A stretch of DNA of 45,387 nt from Bacteroidales bacterium (GTDB lineage: Bacteria > Bacteroidota > Bacteroidia > Bacteroidales > F082), in contig JAEFAE010000019.1 of NCBI GenBank assembly GCA_016291135.1, positions 1 through 45,387 of the forward strand, written 5' to 3'. Shown here piece by piece: positions 7,669 to 16,070 of this stretch (the stretch's first letter is position 1; each line of letters opens with the position of its first letter). A program made the position numbers and the translations under genes. A model generated the notes under the pieces. That model was not told the DNA's origin. It searched no databases and saw nothing but the letters and a program-made list of their open reading frames with translations.

Positions 7669-8745
7669 TTATGCATTAGGTTCAACAAGCGGCAGCACCA
7701 CCTCGAAGGTGGTCCCGTCGTTGACAATTTCCACGTTTCTGTTCCACTTCAACTGATAGCGTTCCGTGAGGTTCGCCAGTCCGATGCCATTGCCCGCTTC
7801 CACCGTGATCTTGGGTTGGATGGGATTCGACACCTTCAAACAAGGCTCCTCGGTGGTCACGATGCTCACTTGCAGCGGTTGTTTTCCGCTGATGACATTG
7901 TGCTTGATGGCATTCTCCACCAGTCCTTGCACTGAAAGCGGAAGTACCTGGTAATCATGATATTTCGGATCGATTTTGAAATCAAAATGCAGGTTGTCGC
8001 CATAACGGATCTGCATCAGGCTGCAATAGGCCTGCACACCTTGAAGCTCCTGTTCCAAGGTGACCACCTCCTTGTTTTGCAGTGTGGCCCGAAGCACCAG
8101 GGAGAGCTCTTGTACATAACGCTGCGCCCGCTCGGCATCGGTTCCGATGAGCGACTGCAGGGTGTTCAGGGAGTTGAACATGAAATGGGGATCCATCTGA
8201 CTCTTCAAGGCCTCGTAGTGGGTGATGACGTTTTTTGCCCGCAAGGCTTCGTTTTCCACCGCAATGTTGTTTCTTTCGTACAAGGTATGCAGCAACTTGG
8301 TGACCAGCAGGACCACCACCATGAACGAGAAGTCGCGCATCAGTCCGTTTCGGATGAAACGCGCCATGATATCCGGACGGAGATCGCCAGGCTGGATCAG
8401 TTCCGGCACCAAGGTGAAGGACAGACTCAGCACCGTGGTGATCAGCACCGAACCGAAAATCAGGAAGAACACCCGCATCCCCTTTTTCTTGAAATCCACG
8501 CTGAAGATCCTACGGTTATAAAGGAACAGCAGGAAGACCAGCACGAAATTGCAGGCAGTGAACAGCAGGATTCTCCAGATATGGAAATGTCTTTGCGGAT
8601 CTTGCTTGATCTCCGGGAAGAAAAGGGTGTTCCCAAAGAAGGCGGAGATGGTGAAGAGGACATGGAAGCCCACGCTGATGCCCAAGGAGAGCAACAGGAT
8701 CGTCTTCAACGACAGAAACTCAGGTTTGTTTTTTCGCTTGATCAT
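7669..8745 (-). CDS. LytS/YehU-type sensor histidine kinase
   Basis: This 358-residue membrane histidine kinase has four predicted transmembrane helices in the first 155 residues (about 15-37, 58-77, 93-112 and 138-156) and no large periplasmic domain. A His_kinase (PF06580) domain follows with phospho-acceptor His187 in MDPHFMFNSLNTLQ, then the N-box LVENAIKHN and a GNGIGLANL G-box. It should phosphorylate the LytTR regulator encoded immediately downstream. The minus-strand -7 box TAACTTTG (8750-8757) lies only 4 nt upstream of ATG, so the mRNA may be leaderless. Codons 6-12 fall within one arm of a 21-bp perfect inverted repeat described separately. Confidence 0.94.
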   Translation of the reverse strand: MIKRKNKPEFLSLKTILLLSLGISVGFHVLFTISAFFGNTLFFPEIKQDPQRHFHIWRILLFTACNFVLVFLLFLYNRRIFSVDFKKKGMRVFFLIFGSVLITTVLSLSFTLVPELIQPGDLRPDIMARFIRNGLMRDFSFMVVVLLVTKLLHTLYERNNIAVENEALRAKNVITHYEALKSQMDPHFMFNSLNTLQSLIGTDAERAQRYVQELSLVLRATLQNKEVVTLEQELQGVQAYCSLMQIRYGDNLHFDFKIDPKYHDYQVLPLSVQGLVENAIKHNVISGKQPLQVSIVTTEEPCLKVSNPIQPKITVEAGNGIGLANLTERYQLKWNRNVEIVNDGTTFEVVLPLVEPNA

Positions 8746-8777
8746 GATGCAAAGTTAAACAAACCTGAGTTTCTGTC
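8711..8777. promoter_or_regulatory. 21-bp perfect inverted repeat spanning lytS-like promoter and start codon
   Basis: The arm at 8711-8731 lies in the kinase coding sequence. The arm at 8757-8777 lies directly upstream of, and just touches, the -7 box. They are exact reverse complements with a 25-bp centre containing the -7 box (8750-8757) and the ATG (8743-8745). It could be an operator for autoregulation or, if transcription starts further upstream, an mRNA hairpin presenting the start codon in its loop. Confidence 0.8.
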
Positions 8778-8846
8778 ATAAAACAACTGGATGAAATGGG
8801 GAAAATGGCCGTTGAAACGTTGTTTGCAGCCGCTCACCCTGGGGCG

Positions 8847-10145
8847 TTATTCCACCACCACCAGATAATAGTTCTTTTTGCCTTTCTGCACGAGGATGTA
8901 CTTGCCGTCGATGAGGTCGCCAGCATTCATCACCTTATCGAGCGTGACCTTGTCCTTGTTGACGCTCACGCCGTTGCCCTGCACCATCTTGCGGGCCTCG
9001 CCCTTGGAGGGGAAAATCTGCGTGTTGACCGCCAGGAAATCGACGATCGGGATGCCGACTTCGAGATCGGCACGGCTGACATGCTCCTGAGGGACGCCTT
9101 CGAAGATATCGAGGAAGGTCTGCTCATCGAGCTTCACCAGGGCATCCTTAGTGGCTTTGCCGAAGAGGATGTTGGAGGCTTCGATGGCAGCGTCAAGGGC
9201 TTCCTGCGAGTGGACCATCACGGTGACTTCTTCGGCCAGACGCTTCTGCAACACGCGGCGACCCGGATCCTGCTGGTGCTCGGCGATCAAGGCGTCGATG
9301 GTCTCTTTGTCGAGGGAAGTGAAGATCTTGATGTACTTCTCGGCATCTTCGTCGCTGACGTTGAGCCAGAACTGGTAGAACTTGTAAGGCGTGGTACGTT
9401 TCGGGTCGAGCCAGATGTTGCCGCTCTCGGTCTTGCCGAACTTCTTGCCGTCGGCTTTGGTGATCAAGGGACAGGTCAGGGCGAAGGCCTCGTTCTCGAA
9501 GCCCAGGGTGCGGCGGATGAGCTCCGTTCCCGTGGTGATGTTGCCCCACTGGTCGTTGCCACCCAGCTGCAGCTTGCAGTTCTTGTGCTGGTAGAGCCAG
9601 AGGAAGTCGTAGCCTTGCAGGAGCTGGTAGGTGAACTCGGTGAAGCTCAGGCCATCGCGTGCGGTGCCGTTGAGGCGTTGCTGCACGCTGTCCTTGGCCA
9701 TCATGTAGTTCACGGTGATGTGCTTGCCCACCTCACGGGCGAAGTCGAGGAAGGTGAAGTCCTTCATCCAGTCGTAGTTGTTCACCATCTCGGCGGCGTT
9801 GGGGGCCGTAGACTCGAAATCGAGGAACTTGGCCACCTGTTTCTTGATGCACTCTTGGTTGTGCCTTAACGTCTCTTCGTTGAGCAGGTTGCGTTCCTGG
9901 CTCTTGCCCGAGGGGTCGCCGATCATGCCGGTGGCGCCGCCCACGAGGATGATGGGCTTGTGGCCGCAGCGTTGCAGGTGGCGCAGCATCATGATGCCGC
10001 AGAGGTGACCGATATGGAGTGAGTCGGCAGTCGGGTCGGTGCCCAGGTAGGCCGTCACCATTTCTTTCTGGAGGAGTTCTTCCGTGCCTGGCATCATCTG
10101 AGCCAGCATTCCGCGCCAGCGGAGTTCTTCAACAAAATTCTTCAT
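8847..10145 (-). CDS. tyrS: Tyrosyl-tRNA synthetase
   Basis: This class I aminoacyl-tRNA synthetase charges tRNA-Tyr. It is 432 aa, normal for the TyrRS type with a C-terminal S4 domain. HIGH-type motif HIGH is at 44-47 (DSLHIGHL), the KMSKS loop appears as KFGKT at 235-239, and GNDQWGNI at about 196-203 belongs to the tyrosine/ATP site. The C-terminal S4-like RNA-binding domain covers about 365-432. A minus-strand -7 box TATTTTTG (10169-10176) sits between this start and the end of the upstream porin gene, so tyrS has its own promoter. Essential housekeeping gene; no anomaly. Confidence 0.98.
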   Translation of the reverse strand: MKNFVEELRWRGMLAQMMPGTEELLQKEMVTAYLGTDPTADSLHIGHLCGIMMLRHLQRCGHKPIILVGGATGMIGDPSGKSQERNLLNEETLRHNQECIKKQVAKFLDFESTAPNAAEMVNNYDWMKDFTFLDFAREVGKHITVNYMMAKDSVQQRLNGTARDGLSFTEFTYQLLQGYDFLWLYQHKNCKLQLGGNDQWGNITTGTELIRRTLGFENEAFALTCPLITKADGKKFGKTESGNIWLDPKRTTPYKFYQFWLNVSDEDAEKYIKIFTSLDKETIDALIAEHQQDPGRRVLQKRLAEEVTVMVHSQEALDAAIEASNILFGKATKDALVKLDEQTFLDIFEGVPQEHVSRADLEVGIPIVDFLAVNTQIFPSKGEARKMVQGNGVSVNKDKVTLDKVMNAGDLIDGKYILVQKGKKNYYLVVVE

Positions 10146-10168
10146 CGGATGCTAGATTAATTTGGGCG

Positions 10169-10176
10169 CAAAAATA
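10169..10176 (-). promoter_or_regulatory. tyrS -7 promoter box
   Basis: Minus-strand TATTTTTG matches TAnnTTTG and places the transcript start about 20 nt before the tyrS ATG. Confidence 0.6.
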
Positions 10177-10181
10177 AGAAA

Positions 10182-11507
10182 TTATTTTTTGTCGTTCCAA
10201 GTGGTGGAAAAGATATTGGGATTGACGACGAGCATCAGGTAGGCCCAGTGGAGGCGTTGGCCGTCGGAGACGCGCTTCAGGTACTGCATGGTCTCGGTGC
10301 CATGCAAGTAGGAGTAGCCGGCTTCCACGGTAAAGTATTTGGTAACGGCGTAATTGGCCGACAGTTCAATTTCCTGTCCCAACGTTTTGTCCACGTCAGG
10401 CAAGGTGGTTGCCATGGCCAGGTAATGCACTGAGGCGTCGAGGGTCAGTTCCTTGACCGGCCGGTACTTGCCGCCGAGATAGGCATTCTGCAGACCCGGG
10501 GTGAACCCATTGACGTAGGTGCTCATGTAGAAGAAGTCCATGGCGCCGTAGAACTGATGATGGGAGCCGTAAATCGGGTTGAAGCCCCGGATTTTGTCGT
10601 GATAGACCATCCCAACGCCTCCTTCGGGCGGCACTGCGAAATAGCGGTCGCCGCTCAGGTAGTCATAGCCGGCATAGATCGAATAGCTGTCGTTGGGTTT
10701 GACTTCCGTTTTCACGCTGCCCATGAAGGCGTCCAAGGGAAGGCCGTGCTCTTCGCGTCCCATCTGGTAGTAGAAGGAGCCTTCGGCCGACCAGTGTTTG
10801 GGCTTGTAGGAGAGGTAGGTGCCAGCCACCTGTTGGAAGAACGTTTGGGGATCGATCGGTTCATCTTCGTCCTTTTGCATCCCGATGTTCATGAACAGCA
10901 AGGAGGCGCCAAACGGCGACTGGGAGGTGTTGAAGTGATACCACAGCGTCTGCATCGACTTATAGGGCTGGTTGCCGCCGGTGTAATAGGTGTTGCCGTT
11001 CATGTTGTCGGGGTTCTGGTTATAGGCCAGGAGCAGGTGTACTTTATGTTGCTTGCTTTCGTAGCCCATCCGCAGCACATCGTGGGTGGGGGCGGTCACC
11101 GACCAGTCGTTGGTGCCGATGATACGCTCGTCGTCGTAGGCAAGCATCTGTCGGCCGAGCTGGGCGAACCAGCCTTTCTCGGATTTCATCTTGACCCAGG
11201 CCTCGTTGAGGCTGAACGAGCCTCCGGCCATGCCCCAAGTGCCAGCTTGTTGCAACGAAACCTTCGCCTCCAGCCAAGAGCGGCTATAGTTGGCCGTCAG
11301 GCGGTAACGGCCCAGCACGAAATGCGACAGGCCTTCCAGGGTCTCGTCTTCCTCGCGGAACTCGCCATAGCGCAACTCGCCGCGTTCGAGGACGTTGAAG
11401 TTCAGAGTGAATTGGTTGTCGGCTTCCTGGGCATGAAGCTTCAGGGAAGGAAGCATCAAAAAGGACAATCCGATGAGGAAAACAGTTTTAAGGAGACAGT
11501 TTTTCAT
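10182..11507 (-). CDS. Alginate-export/porin-like outer-membrane beta-barrel protein
   Basis: The 441-residue product has an N-terminal signal peptide (hydrophobic segment about residues 7-20, ending LKLHAQ). A chain of amphipathic beta strands follows with typical barrel features: RGELRYG near the start, YRLTANYSRSWLEAKVS, LGRQMLAYDDERIIG, and a terminal aromatic segment. The RLE/RGE, GRQ...YDDER pattern is that of the alginate-export (AlgE-like, PF13372) family of substrate-specific porins. It probably sits in the outer membrane and passes an unknown small or oligomeric substrate. No polysaccharide biosynthesis genes are nearby, so alginate itself is unlikely. Downstream is tyrS, with an independent promoter. 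Confidence 0.8.
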   Translation of the reverse strand: MKNCLLKTVFLIGLSFLMLPSLKLHAQEADNQFTLNFNVLERGELRYGEFREEDETLEGLSHFVLGRYRLTANYSRSWLEAKVSLQQAGTWGMAGGSFSLNEAWVKMKSEKGWFAQLGRQMLAYDDERIIGTNDWSVTAPTHDVLRMGYESKQHKVHLLLAYNQNPDNMNGNTYYTGGNQPYKSMQTLWYHFNTSQSPFGASLLFMNIGMQKDEDEPIDPQTFFQQVAGTYLSYKPKHWSAEGSFYYQMGREEHGLPLDAFMGSVKTEVKPNDSYSIYAGYDYLSGDRYFAVPPEGGVGMVYHDKIRGFNPIYGSHHQFYGAMDFFYMSTYVNGFTPGLQNAYLGGKYRPVKELTLDASVHYLAMATTLPDVDKTLGQEIELSANYAVTKYFTVEAGYSYLHGTETMQYLKRVSDGQRLHWAYLMLVVNPNIFSTTWNDKK

Positions 11508-11536
11508 AGCATGATCAAAGATTCGTTATAGATTCG

Positions 11537-12568
11537 TTATGGATTCCAATGACTTAATCGGCACCGCATGTTCTCCAGGACGTTTCCGCCAAAGAGCCAC
11601 GAGTCGGCGAAGTGGAGGTTGCCCTTCGGGAACATCGCCTCGTAGGCAGGGATGAAGACCATCTCGGGATCGAGGTCGGGACAGACGGTGGTATGCTCAT
11701 ACAAGAAGGTCCTGGTCGGGCAAGGAACGATCAACACGCTGTCGCGGGCATCGTTGTATTTGGCCATGCCAAGATGGAAGTCAGCAGGAACCGTGTCGGT
11801 TGCCATCGACCAAGTGGTGGGATTGACGCCGACCACATCGCCTTTCGACACCATGCCGATCGCCGACGTATCCGTCACCGAGTTGAAGATGACCAAGCCC
11901 GGCATCAAGCTGTCCGTGGCGGGCTTTAGGGCTTCGGGATAGGCGGCCAATTCCTCCGCTGTGACATGATAGCCGATGCAATAGGCGGCCACCATCTGTT
12001 TTCGCTGCGCGTCGGTCATGCCATGCTTCAGCAATTCGATGAGCATCTGCGAGCCTTGGCTGTGGCCCATCAGGAAGAAGGGACGACCCTGGTTGAAATG
12101 GGCCATGTAATACTGGAAGGCGTCGTTGACATCGGCAGCGGCAAACTGGGCCAGCTTCGCCAGGGTGTCGGCCGGCTGCTGGTACGCCTCGAAGATCATC
12201 TGACGGTAATAGGGCGCATAGAAATTGTACTCGCCATAAAGCATCTTGTTGAACCGCTGGTTGCCGTTGGCTTCCTCCCGCACTTCGGGCAAGGTGATGT
12301 CGGCAAACCAAGAGGCGTCGTTGTCGGCAAAAGCGATGGTGCTTACGGTGGGATAGACATAGAAGAGGTCGGCTGGCTTCTCAGGCCGCTCCCCTGGCTC
12401 CGCTCCAAAGGGAGCGGAGAAGTGGCCACGTGCGTACCAGTAGGTGGTGTCGGAATAATCGATGGCCTCCCGTTTGTTTGTGCTTTTCGGCTGACAAGCG
12501 ATAAGAGCGAGAAGAAGCAAAACCGAATGAAGGATGCTCCCTCTTGTATAGGACCTTGGAGTTATCAT
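11537..12568 (-). CDS. DUF3089 alpha/beta-hydrolase-like lipoprotein
   Basis: The product is a putative exported hydrolase of the DUF3089 family. The frame extends to 12640, but a -7 box TATATTTG on the minus strand (12592-12599) places transcription after that, so ATG 12568 (MITPRSYTRG) is preferred, giving 343 aa. The signal peptide ends at lipobox LIAC, so it is a lipoprotein. Family landmarks are FYVYPTVST, the APYYRQ segment and the nucleophile elbow GHSQGS within PFFLMGHSQGS. DUF3089 proteins are predicted serine esterases/lipases without an assigned substrate. It follows a small secreted protein gene on the same strand. Confidence 0.85.
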   Translation of the reverse strand: MITPRSYTRGSILHSVLLLLALIACQPKSTNKREAIDYSDTTYWYARGHFSAPFGAEPGERPEKPADLFYVYPTVSTIAFADNDASWFADITLPEVREEANGNQRFNKMLYGEYNFYAPYYRQMIFEAYQQPADTLAKLAQFAAADVNDAFQYYMAHFNQGRPFFLMGHSQGSQMLIELLKHGMTDAQRKQMVAAYCIGYHVTAEELAAYPEALKPATDSLMPGLVIFNSVTDTSAIGMVSKGDVVGVNPTTWSMATDTVPADFHLGMAKYNDARDSVLIVPCPTRTFLYEHTTVCPDLDPEMVFIPAYEAMFPKGNLHFADSWLFGGNVLENMRCRLSHWNP

Positions 12569-12591
12569 GGGATTAAATGAGATTGCTGAAG

Positions 12592-12599
12592 CAAATATA
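12592..12599 (-). promoter_or_regulatory. -7 box of the DUF3089 gene
   Basis: Minus-strand TATATTTG; it decides the start codon of the DUF3089 gene (12568 rather than 12640). Confidence 0.6.
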
Positions 12600-12601
12600 C
12601 A

Positions 12602-12634
12602 AAAAAAGCCGGAATCTCTTCCAGCCTTTTTGAG
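12602..12634 (-). terminator. Possible terminator after the 167-aa secreted protein gene
   Basis: An imperfect hairpin (AAAGCCGGAA...TTCCAGCCTTT, loop TCTC) flanked by A and T runs lies between the 12653 stop and the next promoter. Mismatches make it weaker than the other terminators here. Confidence 0.45.
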
Positions 12635-12652
12635 ATTCACAAAAAGAATCCG

Positions 12653-13156
12653 CTACTTCTTGAACTCCTTGTTCAGCAATCGAAGCATGATTCTTTCTTT
12701 GTCTGTCAGTGAATAACTGCGTCTTTTTGCTTTACTCGTCAACGACCTCCAAAGATTTTGGCGCTCGGCAGGGCTCTTCTCGGCCAATAGTTGCTCGACT
12801 TGTGCTTCCAGCGCATTATCTTGTTTAGCCTTAACTCTGCCATTACCAAGGGCAGGGCGATAAACTCCAAATTCTTCATTCAACAAATCAAGCATACATT
12901 GGTCCAATGTTGTGCGCAATTCTGGTGATACTTTACTCAGTTTCTCCCATTTTACCTTGCGTTCTTCTTTGGTCATGGTGGATAGAATCCCCCTGGCCTT
13001 TTCAAGGTTTGGATTTGAATGAGAAGATACTGCTTCTCTTGGATGAGATGATACTGTTTTTTTTGGTTTTTCTGCTTGAGCGATAGCCGTTTGAATGGTG
13101 ATTACATTAATGGCAAAGAAAGCCAAAACACCGAGTAAGATAGCTTTTTTCATCAT
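12653..13156 (-). CDS. Small secreted hypothetical protein, 167 aa
   Basis: I do not recognise this family. A signal peptide is clear (MMKKAILLGVLAFFAINVI..., probable cleavage after TAIAQA). The mature protein is highly charged and mostly helical, with two related segments of the form (M)xKEERKxKWEKLS and KSPAERQNLWRSLTSKA, suggesting an internal duplication of a helical motif. It is likely periplasmic. A minus-strand -7 box TAATTTTG (13203-13210) lies about 45 nt upstream of the start. The gene is AT-richer than the adjacent core genes. Confidence 0.75.
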   Translation of the reverse strand: MMKKAILLGVLAFFAINVITIQTAIAQAEKPKKTVSSHPREAVSSHSNPNLEKARGILSTMTKEERKVKWEKLSKVSPELRTTLDQCMLDLLNEEFGVYRPALGNGRVKAKQDNALEAQVEQLLAEKSPAERQNLWRSLTSKAKRRSYSLTDKERIMLRLLNKEFKK

Positions 13157-13202
13157 GCTAAGTTTTTATGGTTAGTATTTGATTGGATTTTACAACAAGG
13201 TT

Positions 13203-13210
13203 CAAAATTA
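13203..13210 (-). promoter_or_regulatory. -7 box of the 167-aa secreted protein gene
   Basis: Minus-strand TAATTTTG, spaced about 45 nt from the ATG at 13156. Confidence 0.5.
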
Positions 13211-13321
13211 CAATTAATATACCAGATATGACGAAATGAAAAGAAAAAAATGAAACAGGGAAGGATAAAAAACGAGAATTGTTTTCGTACCTCGTAAATA
13301 TTTCGCATCTTTGCACAAATT

Positions 13322-13915
13322 ATGCGCCGCCATATGAAACACCTCTATTTCCTCCTCATCGTTTCCCTGCTTGTGTTGGTCTCCTGCGGAGAAAAACCGA
13401 CGACAAAGCAAGACAAGACTCCGAAAAGCATCCCCCAACGTGAAGGCATCCAATGGGGAGCCATCCACTACGGAACACTCAATGAATATGGTGAAACCGA
13501 CGAGGCCACCCTCCTCTACACCACCGCCGACGGGACCCTCGATTCCGTGGCCTTCGTACTTTCCTATCCCATGGAACCCGTCTTTTTCCCAGAGAATGGA
13601 GGCGGAAGGATCGAAGAAGAGGACATCAATTTCGACGGAACGCCGGATCTGCAGATCTGCCTGGGTGTATGGGACGGTTATGGGAACGTCTCCTACGAAG
13701 GTTATGTATGGGACAAGGAACAAGGCGTTTTTGTCAATGTCCCCAACTACAGCAACATCTTCAATCCATGGATCGTTGACCAAAGCATCACCAGCAACTA
13801 CCGCGAGTGGATGGACGGTGTGCAATACCGAACCTACGAGAAATACGAGTGGGTTGACGGAGAACTGGTGAAGACCGACGAATGGTCGGACGAATTTGAT
13901 CCTAATGAAGAATAA
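13322..13915 (+). CDS. Hypothetical lipoprotein, 197 aa
   Basis: The N-terminus is a lipoprotein signal (LLIVSLLVLVSC with lipidated Cys near residue 22). ATG 13334 is an equally good start, giving 193 aa. The mature part contains DINFDGTPDLQICLG, an FG-GAP/XAC2610-like calcium-loop segment often found in periplasmic proteins that compare measured quantities, and an acidic C-terminus (DEFDPNEE). Function unknown. A weak -7 box CATCTTTG (13306-13313) is close to the start. It is divergent from the 167-aa secreted protein gene and precedes glyA. Confidence 0.75.
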   Translation: MRRHMKHLYFLLIVSLLVLVSCGEKPTTKQDKTPKSIPQREGIQWGAIHYGTLNEYGETDEATLLYTTADGTLDSVAFVLSYPMEPVFFPENGGGRIEEEDINFDGTPDLQICLGVWDGYGNVSYEGYVWDKEQGVFVNVPNYSNIFNPWIVDQSITSNYREWMDGVQYRTYEKYEWVDGELVKTDEWSDEFDPNEE

Positions 13916-13976
13916 AGAAGTCAGAAGTCAGAATAAATTGAATCTTTAAATCTTTAAATATCAAATCTTTAAATTA

Positions 13977-15275
13977 ATGAAAAGAGACGAGAAAATCTTT
14001 GATCTGATTCGCCAAGAGAAAGAGCGTCAGATGCACGGAATCGAGCTCATCGCTTCGGAAAACTTTGTCAGCGAGCAAGTGCTGGAAGCCATGGGTTCTG
14101 TCATGACCAACAAATACGCCGAGGGTTATCCCGGAAAGCGTTATTACGGCGGTTGCCAAATCGTTGACCAAAGCGAGCAGCTGGCCATCGACCGCGCTTG
14201 CGAGCTGTTCGATGCCAACTTCGCCAACGTGCAGCCTCACTCAGGCGCCCAAGCCAACATGGCTGTGATGCAGGCCATCCTGCAACCCGGTGACACCTTC
14301 ATGGGCCTCGACCTGTCGCACGGCGGCCACCTCTCCCACGGCAGCCCGGTGAACGCCTCCGGTATGCTCTACAAGCCCGTGGCCTACCACGTCAGCAAGG
14401 AGACCGGTCGCGTCGATTACGACGAGATGGAGAAGATCGCCCTCGAGTGCAAGCCGAAACTCATCGTGGCCGGCGCTTCTGCCTACAGCCGCGACTGGGA
14501 CTATGCCCGCATGCGTGACATCGCCGACCAAGTCGGTGCCATCCTGATGGCCGACATCAGCCACCCCGCCGGTCTGATCGCCAAGGGCATCCTCAACGAT
14601 CCTTTGGACTACTGCCACATCGTGACCACCACCACCCACAAGACCCTCCGTGGTCCCCGCGGCGGCATGATCCTCATGGGCGAAGACTTCCCGGATCCGC
14701 AAGGCCGTACCACCCCGAAGGGTGAGGTGAAGATGATGAGCGCCCTGCTCAACAGCGCCGTATTCCCAGGCATCCAAGGCGGACCGTTGGAGCATGTCAT
14801 CGCCGCCAAGGCTGTGGCCTTCGGCGAGGCCCTCACCGACGAGTACTTCGAGTACATCCTCCAGGTGAAGAAGAACGCTGCCGTCATGGCCCAGGCCTTC
14901 ATCGACAAGGGCTACCAGGTCATCAGCGGCGGTACTGACAACCACTCCATGCTGATCGACCTCCGCGGCAAGTTCCCGGAGATCACCGGTAAGATGGTGG
15001 AGAACACCCTCGTGCTGGCCGACATCACCGTCAACAAGAACATGGTGCCGTTCGACAGCCGTTCGCCGTTCCTCACCTCCGGTCTGCGTGTCGGCACACC
15101 TGCCATCACCACCCGCGGCCTGAAGGAAGACAAGATGCCTTTGATCGTCGAGATGATCGACGACGTCATCAGCGCCATCGACCCGGTCGCCAAGACCGCT
15201 CCCGACGCCAAGATCAACGCCGTCAAGGCCGAGGTCAACAAGATGATGAAGGACTATCCGCTCTTCGCTTGGTAA
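13977..15275 (+). CDS. glyA: Serine hydroxymethyltransferase
   Basis: This PLP enzyme interconverts serine plus tetrahydrofolate with glycine plus methylene-tetrahydrofolate, supplying one-carbon units. It is 432 aa, slightly longer than the usual 415-420. Landmarks are IASENF (25-30), YPGKRYYGG (51-59), HGGHLSHG (115-122) and the PLP-binding Lys222 in [14 protein letters not shown]. The leader contains three copies of ATCTTTAAA (13942-13974) and lacks a clear TAnnTTTG box. A strong terminator follows. Confidence 0.98.
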   Translation: MKRDEKIFDLIRQEKERQMHGIELIASENFVSEQVLEAMGSVMTNKYAEGYPGKRYYGGCQIVDQSEQLAIDRACELFDANFANVQPHSGAQANMAVMQAILQPGDTFMGLDLSHGGHLSHGSPVNASGMLYKPVAYHVSKETGRVDYDEMEKIALECKPKLIVAGASAYSRDWDYARMRDIADQVGAILMADISHPAGLIAKGILNDPLDYCHIVTTTTHKTLRGPRGGMILMGEDFPDPQGRTTPKGEVKMMSALLNSAVFPGIQGGPLEHVIAAKAVAFGEALTDEYFEYILQVKKNAAVMAQAFIDKGYQVISGGTDNHSMLIDLRGKFPEITGKMVENTLVLADITVNKNMVPFDSRSPFLTSGLRVGTPAITTRGLKEDKMPLIVEMIDDVISAIDPVAKTAPDAKINAVKAEVNKMMKDYPLFAW

Positions 15276-15286
15276 GCCAACAACAC

Positions 15287-15322
15287 GAAACGCCCGGTTC
15301 TTTTGAATCGGGCGTTTCTTTT
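15287..15322 (+). terminator. Rho-independent terminator of glyA
   Basis: A 14-bp stem with one G:T pair (15287-15300 with 15305-15318) and a TTTT loop is followed by T-rich sequence. Confidence 0.88.
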
Positions 15323-15337
15323 AAAAAAACAAATAGC

Positions 15338-16000
15338 ATGAAAATCGTCAACTTCGCCGATAGCAACAGCGTCCTCAACCAATATGTGGCCGAGCTGAGG
15401 GATGTCCGCGTCCAACACGACCGCAACACCTTCCGCCATAACCTCCAACGCATCGGCCAACTGATGGCCTACGAAGTCAGCAAGACCTTGGACTATTCAG
15501 AGAAAACGATCCAGACACCCTTGGCCCTGGCCAAAGCCAACACCCACGACGACCAGATCGTGCTGGCCACCGTGTTCCGTGCCGGACTGCCCTTCCATCA
15601 GGGCTTCCTCGACGTGTTCGACCATGCCGGCAACGCTTTCGTCTCGGCCTACCGCTATTACATGGACGAGAAGCATGAGGAGGTGGGGATCAAGGTAGAA
15701 TACCTTGCCGCACCGGACCTAACGGACAAGACCCTGATCATCGCCGACCCGATGCTGGCCACGGGAGGCAGCCTGCAGCTGGCTTACGAGGCCTTATGCA
15801 CCAAAGGCATCCCCAAGCAGCTCCATCTCTGCTGCGTCATCGCCGCGCAGACCGGTGTGGACCACATCCTAAAGCTGTTCAAGCCCTTGGACAACGTCAC
15901 CTTGTGGTGCGCCGCCATCGACCCCATTCTCAACGAACACAAATACATCGTCCCAGGCTTGGGCGACGCCGGGGATCTCGCCTACGGCGACAAGATTTGA
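15338..16000 (+). CDS. upp: Uracil phosphoribosyltransferase
   Basis: This enzyme converts uracil and PRPP to UMP in pyrimidine salvage. The start is ATG 15338 (MKIVNFADSNSVLNQ), giving 220 aa; the frame further upstream overlaps the glyA terminator. The PRPP-binding loop is visible as IIADPMLATGGSL (about residues 131-143), and the family's C-terminal GDAGD segment is present (PGLGDAGDLAYGDKI). A short A-rich leader precedes it, and a hairpin terminator follows. Confidence 0.95.
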   Translation: MKIVNFADSNSVLNQYVAELRDVRVQHDRNTFRHNLQRIGQLMAYEVSKTLDYSEKTIQTPLALAKANTHDDQIVLATVFRAGLPFHQGFLDVFDHAGNAFVSAYRYYMDEKHEEVGIKVEYLAAPDLTDKTLIIADPMLATGGSLQLAYEALCTKGIPKQLHLCCVIAAQTGVDHILKLFKPLDNVTLWCAAIDPILNEHKYIVPGLGDAGDLAYGDKI

Positions 16001-16021
16001 TTAAAAAAGTTTAACTTTCCC

Positions 16022-16057
16022 ACGAGGACGACAAATAGCGTCGCCCTCGTTTTTTTT
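16022..16057 (+). terminator. Rho-independent terminator of upp
   Basis: The stem 16022-16032 with 16040-16050 (one A:C mismatch) is followed by eight T. The -7 box of the next gene overlaps its end. Confidence 0.85.
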
Positions 16058-16058
16058 G

Positions 16059-16066
16059 TAACTTCG
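16059..16066 (+). promoter_or_regulatory. -7 box 4 nt before the TPR lipoprotein start
   Basis: TAACTTCG (one mismatch to TAnnTTTG) ends 4 nt before ATG 16071, which implies a leaderless or nearly leaderless mRNA. Confidence 0.45.
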
Positions 16067-16070
16067 CAGC

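Noticed and set aside
8796..9869. Long plus-strand ORF opposite tyrS (357 aa)
   Set aside because: It is the antisense shadow of the well-supported tyrS gene, without family motifs and with unlikely composition.
13214..13825. 203-aa minus-strand ORF opposite the lipoprotein
   Set aside because: Its translation has no recognisable domain, whereas the plus-strand frame encodes a lipoprotein signal and FG-GAP-like loop.
13938..13976. Triple ATCTTTAAA before glyA as a regulatory array
   Set aside because: Short AT-rich repeats of this kind may be slippage products; no evidence for binding, so recorded only as part of the glyA entry.
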